Numbered from the stretch's first letter, positions 20,260 through 30,448 are shown. The stretch is 64,000 nucleotides of DNA from an uncultured Planktomarina sp. (GCA_905182455.1 CAJJBJ010000002.1:62001-126000); one strand, 5' to 3'. Translations and numbers: made by a program. Notes: a model not told the origin generated them from the sequence alone.

Positions 20260-21132
20260 ATGATTTTACGTCCCTACCGTTCTGTTCTCTATATTCCCGG
20301 TGGCCGTGAACGCGCTCTGGATAAGGCCCGCAGCATGGCTGTGGATTCTATTATCTTCGATCTAGAAGATGCGGTGGTGGGTGATGAAAAAGCGGCGGCG
20401 CGCGCCACTTTGGTTCAGCAGCTTGCGCAGGGAGGTTATGGCAACCGCAGTCAAATAATTCGCATTAATGGGTTGGACACTCCTTGGGCTGTGGAAGATA
20501 TTGCGGCGATTGCATCTGTGCAGCCGGAAGCGGTTTTGCTACCAAAAGTCGCCGATGCGGCGATGATTGCGGATCTGCGAGCTGAAATGGCAAAGCATAC
20601 AGGATTTGAGGCCACTCAGATTTGGGCAATGATGGAAACCCCGCGCGGTATCCTCAATGCCTTGGAAATAGCCGATGCCCCCGGGATGGGCGGACTGGTG
20701 ATTGGCACAAATGATTTGGCCAAAGATCTGAACACGCGATATGATCCGGCACGTGGTCCAATGATGCCCGCTTTGGGGATGTGCCTTTTGGCGGCGAAAG
20801 CGGCGGGCATCGTGATTCTCGACGGGGTTTATAATGCGTTCAAAGATGAGGACGGCCTGCAAAATGAGGCCAGTCAGGGCCGAGACATGGGGTTTGACGG
20901 CAAAACTCTGATCCATCCGGCTCAAGTGGCTATCGCCAATCGGGTATTTGCACCATCCCCAGCAGAGATTGAGCTGGCACAAAGGCAAATTCAGGCTTTT
21001 GAAGAGGCCACGGCACAGGGCTTGGGGGTTGCTGTTGTGGACGGCAGAATTGTAGAGAACTTGCATGTTGAAACCGCGCAAGCCACATTGGCCAAAGCGG
21101 CCGCCATTGCCGAATTGGAGATGCAAACATGA
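20260..21132 (+). CDS. L-malyl-CoA/beta-methylmalyl-CoA lyase (HpcH/HpaI, CitE-like)
   Basis: 290 residues from the ATG at 20260. CitE-like CoA-ester lyase: RSVLYIPGGRERALDKA at the N-terminus, the metal-binding FDLEDAV, and the late GFDGKTLIHPAQV. Position next to a mesaconyl-CoA hydratase gene identifies it as the ethylmalonyl-CoA pathway lyase rather than a citrate lyase subunit: it splits beta-methylmalyl-CoA to glyoxylate and propionyl-CoA, and malyl-CoA to glyoxylate and acetyl-CoA. Its stop overlaps the next gene by four bases. Confidence 0.88.
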   Translation: MILRPYRSVLYIPGGRERALDKARSMAVDSIIFDLEDAVVGDEKAAARATLVQQLAQGGYGNRSQIIRINGLDTPWAVEDIAAIASVQPEAVLLPKVADAAMIADLRAEMAKHTGFEATQIWAMMETPRGILNALEIADAPGMGGLVIGTNDLAKDLNTRYDPARGPMMPALGMCLLAAKAAGIVILDGVYNAFKDEDGLQNEASQGRDMGFDGKTLIHPAQVAIANRVFAPSPAEIELAQRQIQAFEEATAQGLGVAVVDGRIVENLHVETAQATLAKAAAIAELEMQT

Positions 21133-21332
21133 AGCTTTATCGATTGTTAACCGAAGACGACTCGTCGGAATTTTGCCACAAAGTTACCGAGGCTCTGTCC
21201 AAGGGCTGGGAACTTTATGGCGATCCAACCTATGCGCATGATGCCACCGTTGGGGTGATGCGCTGTGGTCAAGCTGTGGTAAAAGAGGTTGAGGGCAGCT
21301 ATTCGCCCGACATGAAGCTTCGGGCGCAATGA
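21129..21332 (+). CDS. DUF1737 protein in the mcl-mch operon
   Basis: 67 residues. Starts MKLYRLLTEDD, with SKGWELYGDPT in the middle, the DUF1737 pattern. It is overlapped by four bases on both sides (mcl and mch), so the three are translated together. Function unknown; the tight coupling suggests a small accessory to the lyase or hydratase, which is inference. Confidence 0.8.
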   Translation: MKLYRLLTEDDSSEFCHKVTEALSKGWELYGDPTYAHDATVGVMRCGQAVVKEVEGSYSPDMKLRAQ

Positions 21333-22357
21333 TGAAAACCAACTCAGGCTGGTTTTTCGAAGATTACACCATTGGGCAGGTGATGGAGCATGCAGTGCCT
21401 CGCACCGTGGGGCAGGGCGAGCGTGCATTGTACCATGCGCTCTATCCCGCGCGCCACGCGCTTTATTCATCTGATCTGTTTGCCCAGTCCTGTGGCCTGC
21501 CGTCCAGCCCGTTGGATGATCTGATCGCCTTTCATGTGGTGTTTGGCAAAACCGTACCGGACATTTCGCTCAATGCAGTGGCCAATTTGGGCTACGCAGA
21601 AGCACGGTGGTTGCGGCCAGTCTATCCCGGTGACACGCTGCGCTCGCTCTCAACGGTGATTGGACTGAAACAAAATTCTAGCGGTAAAACTGGCGTGGTC
21701 TGGGTGCGCAGTGAGGGGTTTAACCAACGTGGCGAGACTGTGATGTCATTCGTGCGTTGGGTGATGGTGCGCAAAAACAATCTGGCGATGCCTGCGCCTC
21801 AGACGGTCGTACCTGAGCTGCGCTCTGTGGTCCCTGCGGCCGAACTTATGGTGCCAAGTGACTTAAACTTTGACTCATATAGATCTGATTTATCAGGAAG
21901 TTTATATATTTATGGTGATTACAAGGTTGGTGAGGTCATCGACCATGTGGACGGTGTGACCGTCTCTGAAGCCGAGCATATGATGGCTACGCGACTGTGG
22001 CAGAACACAGCTAAGGTGCATTTTGATGCCACCGCCCGCCCGGATGGTCGCCGCTTAATTTACGGTGGCCATGTGATTTCAATGGCACGGGCTTTGTCGT
22101 CCAATGGTTTGGGAAATGCGCAAATGATTGCGGCGATAAATGCCGGTGCACATGCCAACCCTTGTTTCGCGGGGGACACAATCCGAGCTTGGAGTGAAGT
22201 GTTGGACTTAGCTGAAACAGCTAATCCAACTGTGGGTGCTCTCCGGCTACGGCTTGTGGCGACCAAAGGCACGGGCACCGAATTGCGCGATGCTGAGGGC
22301 AAATATCACAGCGATGTATTGCTGGATTTGGACTATTGGGCCTTCATCCCGCGTTAA
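21329..22357 (+). CDS. mch: Mesaconyl-CoA hydratase (beta-methylmalyl-CoA dehydratase), MaoC type
   Basis: 342 residues with two hot-dog (MaoC-like) halves. The first has GWFFEDYTIGQ and the second VGEVIDHVDGVTVSEAEHMMATRLWQN. Length and double-domain layout match Mch of the ethylmalonyl-CoA pathway, which hydrates mesaconyl-C1-CoA to beta-methylmalyl-CoA. With the lyase this allows acetyl-CoA assimilation without isocitrate lyase. Confidence 0.9.
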   Translation: MMKTNSGWFFEDYTIGQVMEHAVPRTVGQGERALYHALYPARHALYSSDLFAQSCGLPSSPLDDLIAFHVVFGKTVPDISLNAVANLGYAEARWLRPVYPGDTLRSLSTVIGLKQNSSGKTGVVWVRSEGFNQRGETVMSFVRWVMVRKNNLAMPAPQTVVPELRSVVPAAELMVPSDLNFDSYRSDLSGSLYIYGDYKVGEVIDHVDGVTVSEAEHMMATRLWQNTAKVHFDATARPDGRRLIYGGHVISMARALSSNGLGNAQMIAAINAGAHANPCFAGDTIRAWSEVLDLAETANPTVGALRLRLVATKGTGTELRDAEGKYHSDVLLDLDYWAFIPR

Positions 22358-22410
22358 GCTGAAATTCAGTTTGCACGTATGAGTTCCTAGAGTGCTTCTG
22401 CGTGGAAAAT

Positions 22411-22440
22411 TGTGATCACACTGATATATCCGTGATCACA
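22411..22440. promoter_or_regulatory. Tandem TGTGATCACA palindromes upstream of sdhC
   Basis: TGTGATCACA at 22411-22420 and GTGATCACA at 22432-22440 have centres about 20 bases apart, two helical turns. A third perfect TGTGATCACA lies at 22755-22764 inside sdhC. The spacing and symmetry suggest operator sites for a dimeric regulator, perhaps GntR type. It is not a CRP site (that has a 6-base spacer) or an FnrL site (TTGAT-N4-ATCAA). Confidence 0.55.
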
Positions 22441-22566
22441 AATTAAAAAATTACCCTTGTGACGGTTAATCACAGGTATTTTTACTGCTAAAACTGTGGC
22501 ATTTGGGGGTTGATCGTGGCATGAACGGGCTAAATATCTTACAGACCAGTATAAAAGGACCAAATT

Positions 22567-22950
22567 ATGGCTGATGTAAACCGGGGCAACCGCCCGTTGT
22601 CTCCACATCTGACGATCTATCGTCCTCAAATGACATCGATTTCGTCTATTTTCGTGCGTATCACTGGCAACGCGTTGCTCGTGTCTACTTTGCTATTAAT
22701 TTGGTGGCTTTTGGCCGCATCATCCAGTGCTGCGGCCTTTGCTGTAGCTGATTATGTGATCACAAGTTGGTTCGGCGATATTGTTATGGTGCTGTCGCTC
22801 TGGGCGCTATGGTATCACACACTGGGCGGTGTGCGTCATTTGATTTGGGACACCGGCCGGGGTTTGGAGCTGAAATCAGCCGAGCGCATGGGGTGGATGA
22901 TGATCATCGGTTCCTTGGTGCTGACCGCACTTACTGTTTTTAGTTTTTAG
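22567..22950 (+). CDS. sdhC: Succinate dehydrogenase cytochrome b556 subunit
   Basis: 127 residues, three membrane helices. The N-terminal RPLSPHLTIYRPQ motif and the haem His region (WYHTLGGVRHLIWD) are as in the family. AAAGGA precedes the ATG by eight bases. First gene of sdhC-D-A-(small gene)-B. It forms the membrane anchor and ubiquinone site of complex II. Confidence 0.96.
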   Translation: MADVNRGNRPLSPHLTIYRPQMTSISSIFVRITGNALLVSTLLLIWWLLAASSSAAAFAVADYVITSWFGDIVMVLSLWALWYHTLGGVRHLIWDTGRGLELKSAERMGWMMIIGSLVLTALTVFSF

Positions 22951-22962
22951 AAAGGGCGGAGC

Positions 22963-23334
22963 ATGGTTTTTTTGACCGATCGTAAACGCGCGACTGGCAT
23001 GGGTGCCGCCAAAACTGGCACAGCTCATTTCTGGGGCATGACCGTCTCTTCAGTGGCCCTGCTGATTTTAGTGCCTTTGTTCATCTTCACCGTTGGCCCA
23101 ATGCTTGGCGAGAATCATGCGACGGTCACGGCCTATTTTTCGCGCCCTTTCCCAGCGATTGTGGCGCTTCTCACCTTTATCGTAGGGTTGTTACATTTTA
23201 AAAACGGCGTCACGGTTTTGATTGAAGACTATTTTCAAGGGCTTTCTCGCAAGATCTGGATCATCGTGATGACCTGCGTATCCTACGCGGCCATCGCAAC
23301 CGCTGTTTTCGCCATCGCGCGCATCGCACTTTAA
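22963..23334 (+). CDS. sdhD: Succinate dehydrogenase membrane anchor subunit
   Basis: 123 residues with three membrane helices. The His-containing LLHFKNGVTVLIEDY segment carries the haem and quinone-side residues. Follows sdhC by 12 bases with an AAGGGCGG ribosome site overlapping the gap. Confidence 0.94.
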   Translation: MVFLTDRKRATGMGAAKTGTAHFWGMTVSSVALLILVPLFIFTVGPMLGENHATVTAYFSRPFPAIVALLTFIVGLLHFKNGVTVLIEDYFQGLSRKIWIIVMTCVSYAAIATAVFAIARIAL

Positions 23335-23352
23335 GTTTCGGAGACCATACCT

Positions 23353-25158
23353 ATGGCTGCATATGAATATGAAACCCACGATTATGACGTTGTGGTTGTT
23401 GGGGCCGGCGGCGCAGGTTTGCGGGCGACGTTGGGCATGGCAGAACAGGGATTGCGCACGGCTTGCGTGACCAAAGTGTTCCCAACTCGCTCGCACACTG
23501 TGGCGGCTCAGGGTGGCATCGCAGCCAGCCTTGGCAATATGGGGCCGGACAGCTGGCAGTGGCACATGTATGACACGGTCAAAGGGTCCGATTGGCTCGG
23601 CGACACGGATGCAATGGAATATCTCGCCCGTGAAGCGCCCAAAGCTGTTTATGAGTTGGAACATTACGGTGTGCCATTCTCGCGCACCGAAGAAGGTAAA
23701 ATCTATCAGCGGCCCTTCGGTGGCCACACAACTGAGTTTGGCGAAGGCCCCCCAGTACAACGTACCTGTGCGGCGGCAGACCGAACCGGCCATGCGATTT
23801 TGCATACGCTCTATGGTCAATCTCTCAAGAATAACGCGGAATTCTACATCGAATATTTCGCCATCGATTTGGTGATGTCGGAAGATGGCGTATGCCAAGG
23901 TGTGGTGTGTTGGAAGCTTGACGATGGCACAATGCATGTGTTCAACGCCAAAACTGTTGTTTTGGCCACTGGCGGCTATGGCCGTGCCTATTTCAGTGCT
24001 ACATCTGCACATACTTGTACCGGTGACGGTGGCGGTATGGTGGCGCGCGCTGGTTTGGCTTTGCAGGATATGGAATTTGTACAGTTTCACCCGACTGGCA
24101 TTTATGGCTCAGGCTGTTTGATTACAGAGGGCGCACGCGGCGAGGGTGGCTTTTTGAGCAACTCGCAAGATGAGCGTTTCATGGAGCGTTATGCGCCCAA
24201 TTATAAGGATCTGGCCCCAAGGGACTATGTGTCACGCTGTATGACCATGGAAATTAGGGAGGGTCGCGGCGTTGGCCCAGATGGGGATCATATTTATCTG
24301 AACCTCAGTCACCTACAGCCTGAAGCCTTGGCGGAGCGTTTGCCGGGTATTTCTGAATCTGCAAAAATCTTTGCAGGCGTCGATGTCACCAAAGAACCAA
24401 TCCCGGTTATACCGACCGTTCACTATAACATGGGTGGTATCCCGACCAACTTCTGGGGCGAAGTGCTCAATCCAACCCTCGCGGATCCCAATGCAACTGT
24501 TCCCGGCCTTATGGCTGTTGGTGAGGCGGGCTGTGCTTCTGTGCATGGTGCCAATCGCTTGGGGTCAAACTCTTTGATCGATTTGGTGGTCTTTGGCCGG
24601 GCGGCTGCTATTCGGGCCGGCAAAACTGTGGATGCTGCAGCACCAGCGGCGACCTTGAACCTGCCATCCGTCAACAAAGCCTTTGATCGCTTTGACACGC
24701 TGCGCCATGCATCGGGGCAATTGCCCACCGCGGATCTGCGCCTTGAGATGCAAAAAACGATGCAGGCCGATGCAGCTGTGTTCCGGACTTCAAAAACATT
24801 GGCTGAGGGCGTCGAGAAGATGACGGCTGTTGCTGATAAAATGCATGATATCAAAGTCACAGACCGCAGTTTGGTGTGGAACTCTGATTTGATGGAAACG
24901 CTGGAGCTGACGAATTTGATGCCCAACGCTATGGCCACGATCGTGGGCGCTGAAGCGCGCACAGAAAGCCGTGGCGCGCATGCCCATGAGGATTTCACAG
25001 AACGAGATGACATAAATTGGCGCGTGCACACTATCGCGCGGGTTGATGGAGCCAAGGTTGAGTTGAGCCATCGCCCGGTCATCACGGCACCTCTGACAAC
25101 GGAGTCTGAGGGCGGGATTTCTATGGAGCAAATCGCGCCAAAAGTGAGGACCTTCTAA
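23353..25158 (+). CDS. sdhA: Succinate dehydrogenase flavoprotein subunit
   Basis: 601 residues. FAD-binding [12 protein letters not shown], the covalent-FAD histidine in [11 protein letters not shown], the substrate region QFHPTGIYG and the late [14 protein letters not shown]. Oxidises succinate to fumarate and links the TCA cycle with respiration. Its stop overlaps the next ATG by one base (TAATG). Confidence 0.98.
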   Translation: MAAYEYETHDYDVVVVGAGGAGLRATLGMAEQGLRTACVTKVFPTRSHTVAAQGGIAASLGNMGPDSWQWHMYDTVKGSDWLGDTDAMEYLAREAPKAVYELEHYGVPFSRTEEGKIYQRPFGGHTTEFGEGPPVQRTCAAADRTGHAILHTLYGQSLKNNAEFYIEYFAIDLVMSEDGVCQGVVCWKLDDGTMHVFNAKTVVLATGGYGRAYFSATSAHTCTGDGGGMVARAGLALQDMEFVQFHPTGIYGSGCLITEGARGEGGFLSNSQDERFMERYAPNYKDLAPRDYVSRCMTMEIREGRGVGPDGDHIYLNLSHLQPEALAERLPGISESAKIFAGVDVTKEPIPVIPTVHYNMGGIPTNFWGEVLNPTLADPNATVPGLMAVGEAGCASVHGANRLGSNSLIDLVVFGRAAAIRAGKTVDAAAPAATLNLPSVNKAFDRFDTLRHASGQLPTADLRLEMQKTMQADAAVFRTSKTLAEGVEKMTAVADKMHDIKVTDRSLVWNSDLMETLELTNLMPNAMATIVGAEARTESRGAHAHEDFTERDDINWRVHTIARVDGAKVELSHRPVITAPLTTESEGGISMEQIAPKVRTF

Positions 25159-25373
25159 TGTGGCTTCGGGCGATCTGCGCCGCTGCTTTGGCGCTTCAAG
25201 TGAGCGTAGCTGCGGCTGAGATGTCTGTGGATCAACAAGCCGCCTTTGCGGTTTTGACGCCTTTGGCTCAAGATCAACTGGCCGCAGATTCCAGCCAAAA
25301 GATCATCGATTTGGCCAATGAAATCATTCAGCGCCCACTGGTGCTGACCTGTCTAAATGAAAAGCTGTCTTAG
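25158..25373 (+). CDS. Small secreted protein between sdhA and sdhB
   Basis: 71 residues. It begins with a signal peptide ([21 protein letters not shown]). The mature part of about 50 residues is mostly helical, with one Cys near the end (TCLNEK). The start is coupled to the sdhA stop. I do not recognise the family. Placement inside the complex II operon suggests a conserved accessory gene, but no function can be read from the sequence. Confidence 0.6.
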   Translation: MWLRAICAAALALQVSVAAAEMSVDQQAAFAVLTPLAQDQLAADSSQKIIDLANEIIQRPLVLTCLNEKLS

Positions 25374-25470
25374 GGATGGCCCCGATCACGGCATATGCTG
25401 TCGTGGCCCTTAATTCGTTTGAATTTAAGGCCGCAAAGCGCTGCAAGCGCTCACTGAGTGGAGAAATAAA

Positions 25471-26250
25471 ATGGTACAACTGACGCTCCCTAAAAATTCC
25501 CGCATCACCCGCGGAAAAGTCTGGCCCAAGCCCGAAGGTGCTACCAATTTGCGCACATTCAAGATCTATCGCTGGAACCCAGACGATGGCAAAACACCAC
25601 AGGTTGATACCTATTTCGTGGACCTCGACACCTGCGGCCCGATGATTTTGGATGCTTTGATCAAGATCAAAAGTGAAATTGATCCAACACTGACTTTCCG
25701 TCGCTCTTGCCGCGAGGGCATCTGCGGCTCTTGTGCGATGAATGTGGATGGCATCAATACTCTGGCCTGTATTTACGGCATGGACGAGGTGAAGGGTGAT
25801 GTGAAAATCTACCCGCTGCCGCATATGTCAGTGGTGAAAGATCTGATCCCAGATTTGACGCATTTCTATGCGCAGCACGCCTCAATAATGCCTTGGCTTG
25901 AGACAAAAACCAACCGTCCTGCCAAGGAATGGCTGCAATCCATTGATGACCGTAAAAAGCTTGATGGCCTTTATGAATGTGTGATGTGTGCCTGTTGTTC
26001 GACCTCTTGCCCATCCTATTGGTGGAATGGCGATCGCTACCTCGGCCCAGCGGCGCTTTTGCATGCCTACCGCTGGATAGTTGACAGCCGCGATGAGGCG
26101 ACAGGTGAGCGTTTGGACCAGCTTGAAGACCCGTTCAAACTCTACCGCTGCCACACGATTATGAATTGCACCAAGACCTGTCCTAAGGGTTTGAACCCGG
26201 CGAAATCCATTGCTTCAATCAAAGATATGATGGTCGAGCGATCGGTTTAA
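25471..26250 (+). CDS. sdhB: Succinate dehydrogenase iron-sulfur subunit
   Basis: 259 residues. Three iron-sulfur clusters are visible: [2Fe-2S] in CREGICGSC, [4Fe-4S] in [12 protein letters not shown] and [3Fe-4S] in [12 protein letters not shown]. It passes electrons from SdhA to quinone in the membrane anchor. About 97 bases separate it from the small secreted gene. Confidence 0.98.
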   Translation: MVQLTLPKNSRITRGKVWPKPEGATNLRTFKIYRWNPDDGKTPQVDTYFVDLDTCGPMILDALIKIKSEIDPTLTFRRSCREGICGSCAMNVDGINTLACIYGMDEVKGDVKIYPLPHMSVVKDLIPDLTHFYAQHASIMPWLETKTNRPAKEWLQSIDDRKKLDGLYECVMCACCSTSCPSYWWNGDRYLGPAALLHAYRWIVDSRDEATGERLDQLEDPFKLYRCHTIMNCTKTCPKGLNPAKSIASIKDMMVERSV

Positions 26251-26251
26251 T

Positions 26252-27124
26252 CTAAGGGCACTGTTTGGTTTTTTTGATCGGTTCAAACACGATTAAGGCG
26301 ACACCAGATAAGATAATACCACCTCCTAACAAGGTTTGGGGGGTGGCAACCTCTCCTAAGAAAAACCAGCCGCCTGCCATTGAAAACAAGGGCAGGGTGA
26401 GCAGATAGGGGGCGGCTTCGCTCACGGGGGTGCGTCGGATCAATGTATACCACATGTAATAACCAAGGGCGGTCATGATCAGACCCAGATAGGCCACGGC
26501 ACTCCAAACAATCCAACCGGCGGATTGAATGGCATGAAGTTGACCGGTTTCAAAAATAGCCGACATCATGAAAAGTTGAGGGAAGGCCAGAACGGCCACC
26601 CATGCGGCCACGGTCAATCCGGATATGTCTTTGAGATGGCGCACCATGGCTTGCCCTGTGGCCCATGTCAGCCCGCCGCCAATCACCAAAGCCACCGACC
26701 ATAGCGCATTGCCGATCCGGGGTTCTCCAGTGATTTGATATACTCCGAAAAATGCAATGGTGATGCCAATCCACCGGCGCCAACCGGGCGTTTCTTTTAG
26801 AAATATTGCGCCGATGAGTACCAAAAATGGGATTTCAAGCTGAACTATCAAGGCGGTGGCAGAGGCATCGAGACCCGCAAGCCCGGTGAAGGTCATGCTG
26901 TATTGCAATGTGGCTGAAATGAAGGAAATGAGCGCCAGTATACGCAGCTGCCCGCCTGTGGGTTTCAAAAACCAGACCAAAACCAAGGCTGTGACGCTAA
27001 AGCGAAAGGCCATAAGTAAGATGGGTGGAAAATGCGCTATAGCGGCCTTGGCGAAGACCAGTCCCAACCCCCAAACGAGGGCCACACCCAGCCCAAGGGT
27101 CATATCCATCAATCTTGCATTCAT
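26252..27124 (-). CDS. DMT (EamA) family transporter
   Basis: 290 residues, ten predicted membrane helices in two EamA repeats; the second repeat includes WATGQAMVRHLKD and the C-terminal GGGIILSGVALIVF. The family exports amino acids or metabolites; substrate unknown. It is convergent with sdhB, with almost no gap between the stops. Confidence 0.85.
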   Translation of the reverse strand: MNARLMDMTLGLGVALVWGLGLVFAKAAIAHFPPILLMAFRFSVTALVLVWFLKPTGGQLRILALISFISATLQYSMTFTGLAGLDASATALIVQLEIPFLVLIGAIFLKETPGWRRWIGITIAFFGVYQITGEPRIGNALWSVALVIGGGLTWATGQAMVRHLKDISGLTVAAWVAVLAFPQLFMMSAIFETGQLHAIQSAGWIVWSAVAYLGLIMTALGYYMWYTLIRRTPVSEAAPYLLTLPLFSMAGGWFFLGEVATPQTLLGGGIILSGVALIVFEPIKKTKQCP

Positions 27125-27187
27125 ACCGCATTCTAACTGCCCCTTGGCCTATGGCAGAGCCATTAACGGCACTTCGTAAGGTCGTTT

Positions 27188-27892
27188 TTAGGCGAAGGCG
27201 GCCTCTAGCGCTATTTCCACCATATCGCCAAAGCTGCGCTCGCGATCTTCAGAGGGCAGGGCTTCATGGGTGAGTAGATGATCAGAGATGGTACAAACCG
27301 CCAAAGCCCGCCGATTGTGACGTGCAGCCAGATTGTAAAGCTCTGCGGTTTCCATTTCCACGGCCAAAATCCCGTGTCGGGTCATTTGCTCGGTGAGGTC
27401 TGGGCGCTCATCATAAAATACATCTGCCGAATAAATGCCGCCCACATGGGTGCCAATGTCTCGGGCGCGCGCGGCTTTCACTGCAGCTTCTAACAGCCCG
27501 TAATCGGCGCAAGGCGCGTAGTTGATTTCCTTGAACATGCCCAGTGAGGGCGTGGATAGGCTCGAGGCGGTCATAGCGATGACAACATCACGCAGCTTGA
27601 CCTTCGGGCTCATACCACCGGCCGAGCCAATGCGGATCAGCGTTTTCACATCATAGTCTTTGATCAGCTCATTCACATAGATTGACAGGCTGGGCATGCC
27701 CATGCCGGAGCCTTGAATTGTGACCCGGTTGCCCCGCCATGTTCCGGTAAAGCCGAACATGCCGCGCACTTCATTGATGCATTGGGGATCGTCCAAAAAG
27801 GTTTTAGCCGCCCATTTTGCGCGCAAAGGATCGCCCGGCATCAAAACAGTGTCAGCAATCTCTCCGGGTTTGGCTCCGATGTGAATGGTCAT
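27188..27892 (-). CDS. deoD: Purine-nucleoside phosphorylase (DeoD type)
   Basis: 234 residues. Family start [25 protein letters not shown], phosphate-site RIGSAGGM, and the nucleoside-site VEMETAELY. Splits purine nucleosides with phosphate. The two nucleoside hydrolase genes in this window serve the same salvage theme. The next upstream gene is the GNAT, three bases away. Confidence 0.95.
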   Translation of the reverse strand: MTIHIGAKPGEIADTVLMPGDPLRAKWAAKTFLDDPQCINEVRGMFGFTGTWRGNRVTIQGSGMGMPSLSIYVNELIKDYDVKTLIRIGSAGGMSPKVKLRDVVIAMTASSLSTPSLGMFKEINYAPCADYGLLEAAVKAARARDIGTHVGGIYSADVFYDERPDLTEQMTRHGILAVEMETAELYNLAARHNRRALAVCTISDHLLTHEALPSEDRERSFGDMVEIALEAAFA

Positions 27893-27895
27893 AGG

Positions 27896-28336
27896 TTACC
27901 TCGAATATTTTATGAAGGGAGTTAAGCCGCCGATGCGATCATAGAGCAAGCGCGCATTTGCGTTGAAATCTTGGGTCATCCAATAGACGGATGGTGTGCC
28001 ATTGGCGTCCGCTGCCGCATAGACCGCTTCCATCAAGGCCCGCCCAATGCCTTGACCGCGCACATGTGGATCTGCGTAGAGATCTTGCAGGTAACACACA
28101 TCCTCAGCCCGCCAATTATGGGCATGATAGAGATAGTGTACAATGCCGACGGCCACGCCCTCCAGCTCCGCCACAAGGCAGTTTTGCACCAGATTCTCAG
28201 GATCAACGAGTCGCGCGAAGGTGAGATCATAGATCTCAGGCGTCACATCGCTGTCATAAAAAGTAAGGTAATCTGTCCACATGCGGGCCCAAGCGCCACG
28301 ATCATTGGCCTGTAGGGGCCGGATTGTCAGTGTCAT
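27896..28336 (-). CDS. GNAT family N-acetyltransferase
   Basis: 146 residues. The acetyl-CoA loop is VRGQGIGRALM around 95-105 (Q-x-x-G-x-G/A type). Starts MTLTIRPLQANDRGAW. The acceptor is unknown. It sits between trpA (17-base gap) and deoD (3-base gap), so the three may share a transcript. Confidence 0.85.
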   Translation of the reverse strand: MTLTIRPLQANDRGAWARMWTDYLTFYDSDVTPEIYDLTFARLVDPENLVQNCLVAELEGVAVGIVHYLYHAHNWRAEDVCYLQDLYADPHVRGQGIGRALMEAVYAAADANGTPSVYWMTQDFNANARLLYDRIGGLTPFIKYSR

Positions 28337-28353
28337 ATTGGGATTCCTTAGAA

Positions 28354-29145
28354 TTAGGCGGAGTGCGCTCCATCAGCCAACGATTTAACAAAGGCTAAAA
28401 CCTCAGCAGGAGATTTTCCAGCTGCGATTTCATCCACAATGGCTGAGCCCACCACCGCACCATCCGCCACAGAGGCGATGTCTCGGGCGTTTTCTGGGGT
28501 GCGGATGCCAAAGCCTACAATGATCGGCAGGTCGGTGGCCGCTTTGATACGTGCCACTTCGGGGCCCACGTCGATGGCTTTCGCAGCCGCAGCTCCGGTG
28601 ATGCCATTTATGGAGACATAATAGACAAAGCCCGACGTGTTGGTCAGCACTTTTGGTAGGCGCTTGTTGTCGGTTGTGGGCGTGGCCAAGCGGATGAAAT
28701 TCAACCCAGCCTTTTGGGCGGGGATACACAGCTCGTCATCTTCTTCTGGCGGCAGATCCACCACAATCATGCCGTCGACACCCGCGGTTTTAGCCTCTTG
28801 CAAAAAGCGCGCAACGCCGCGAGAGTAGATTGGATTGTAATAGCCCATCAAAACAATTGGGGTTGTGTCATCGTCTTCGCGGAAGTCACGCACCATTTGC
28901 AATGTTTTTTGCAGGCTCATCCCAGCTTCCAGCGCGCGCTGGCCGGCCAATTGGATGGTGGGGCCATCGGCCATGGGGTCTGTAAAGGGCAGGCCAAGCT
29001 CAATGATATCTACGCCTGCGGCAGGCAGACCCTTCACCACTACCAGTGAAGTGTCATAATTTGGATCACCCGCCATGACATAGGTCACAAACGCTTTTTT
29101 ACCAACGGCTTTGAGTTCTGCAAATTTCGCGTCTATCCGTGTCAT
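28354..29145 (-). CDS. trpA: Tryptophan synthase alpha chain
   Basis: 263 residues from the ATG at 29145 ([13 protein letters not shown]). The catalytic Glu is in [16 protein letters not shown] (with the Asp a few residues on), and the phosphate loop [10 protein letters not shown] is present. Cleaves indole-glycerol phosphate. trpB is not adjacent on this side, so the trp genes are dispersed here (trpE is at 50 kb). Confidence 0.96.
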   Translation of the reverse strand: MTRIDAKFAELKAVGKKAFVTYVMAGDPNYDTSLVVVKGLPAAGVDIIELGLPFTDPMADGPTIQLAGQRALEAGMSLQKTLQMVRDFREDDDTTPIVLMGYYNPIYSRGVARFLQEAKTAGVDGMIVVDLPPEEDDELCIPAQKAGLNFIRLATPTTDNKRLPKVLTNTSGFVYYVSINGITGAAAAKAIDVGPEVARIKAATDLPIIVGFGIRTPENARDIASVADGAVVGSAIVDEIAAGKSPAEVLAFVKSLADGAHSA

Positions 29146-29326
29146 ATCAGGCCCTTTAGATTGCTTACCCACTCACATGCCGCAAAGGCGCGCTAAGTTC
29201 AATATACTTCGATCGGGCCGGGTGGCTAATCTGTAGTATTTGGCTTTGTGGGGGGTAATTCGTAGTTCTGCTTGCTCTGGCCACTGGGCGCAGATAAGAG
29301 CGCATTGAGCAATTATGGAGTGCATC

Positions 29327-30424
29327 ATGGGTTTTAGAATGGGTATCGTTGGCTTGCCGAATGTGGGCAAATCTACCTTGTTTAACGCGCTGACAAAAAC
29401 AGCCTCAGCCCAGGCTGCAAACTTCCCCTTTTGCACCATTGAACCCAATGTGGGTGAAGTGAACGTGCCTGACGCACGTTTGACCAATCTGGCCACGATT
29501 GCAAAATCTGCTAATACCATCCCAACGCGGATGACCTTTGTGGATATCGCGGGTCTGGTTAAAGGCGCCAGCCAAGGCGAAGGTTTGGGCAATCAATTTC
29601 TGGCCAATATACGTGAAACCGATGCTATTGCCCATGTGGTGCGCTGTTTTGAAGATGGCGATGTGGTGCATGTCTCTGACCGGGTGGACCCTTTGGCGGA
29701 TGCGGATACCATCGACACAGAGCTGATGCTGGCCGATATGGAAAGCGTTGAAAAACGCCTGCAAAACGTTGTTCGTAAGGTGCGCGGCGGAGACAAAGAG
29801 GCTGTTCAGCAAGAACGCCTGCTGCGCGCGGCAATGGAAGCTCTAGAGCAGGGCAAGCCCGCCCGGACCGTGACTGTGGATGAAGACGACGCAAAGCAGT
29901 GGAAAATGCTGCAACTGTTGACCACAAAACCTATTCTATACGTTTGCAACGTGGGCGAGGGCGATGCTGCCAAAGGCAATGCGCATTCTGATGCCGTGGC
30001 CAAAATGGCTGCAGATCAAGGCAACAGCCATGTGATCATCTCCGCGCAGATCGAAGAAGAGATCAGCCAGTTGGAAGATGATGAAGCCGAGATGTTTCTC
30101 ACCGAAATGGGTCTGGAAGAGGCCGGTTTGGATCGTTTAATTCGCGCAGGCTATGAACTTTTGGCTCTTGAGACCTATTTCACAGTAGGACCAAAAGAGG
30201 CCCGCGCTTGGACCATCAAGAATGGCACCTCCGCGCCACAAGCCGCAGGTGTGATCCATGGCGATTTCGAACGTGGTTTTATTCGCGCAGAAACCATTAC
30301 CTATCAGGATTTTGTGGATTGTGGCGGCGAATCTCCGGCAAAAGAAGCTGGTAAAATGCGCTCCGAGGGTAAAACCTATATCGTGCAAGATGGTGACGTG
30401 ATGCACTTTTTGTTCAACACCTAA
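29327..30424 (+). CDS. ychF: Redox-regulated ATPase YchF
   Basis: 365 residues. Obg-like fold: G1 GLPNVGKST, then FVDIAGLVKGAS, NVGEGD in place of a standard NKxD, and a C-terminal TGS domain ending VQDGDVMHFLFNT. Binds ATP rather than GTP and associates with ribosomes. I chose the ATG at 29327 because GGAG sits six bases before it; an ATG four codons earlier is not family-like. Confidence 0.96.
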   Translation: MGFRMGIVGLPNVGKSTLFNALTKTASAQAANFPFCTIEPNVGEVNVPDARLTNLATIAKSANTIPTRMTFVDIAGLVKGASQGEGLGNQFLANIRETDAIAHVVRCFEDGDVVHVSDRVDPLADADTIDTELMLADMESVEKRLQNVVRKVRGGDKEAVQQERLLRAAMEALEQGKPARTVTVDEDDAKQWKMLQLLTTKPILYVCNVGEGDAAKGNAHSDAVAKMAADQGNSHVIISAQIEEEISQLEDDEAEMFLTEMGLEEAGLDRLIRAGYELLALETYFTVGPKEARAWTIKNGTSAPQAAGVIHGDFERGFIRAETITYQDFVDCGGESPAKEAGKMRSEGKTYIVQDGDVMHFLFNT

Positions 30425-30448
30425 ATCCATCATTGGGGCAGGGGTCTT

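Noticed and set aside
22411-22440. CRP or FnrL site at sdhC
   Set aside because: CRP needs TGTGA-N6-TCACA and FnrL TTGAT-N4-ATCAA. The repeats here have no central spacer.
23191-24090. 299-residue open frame antisense to sdhD and sdhA
   Set aside because: It lies opposite clearly coding, conserved sequence, and has low-complexity, family-less translation. A shadow frame.
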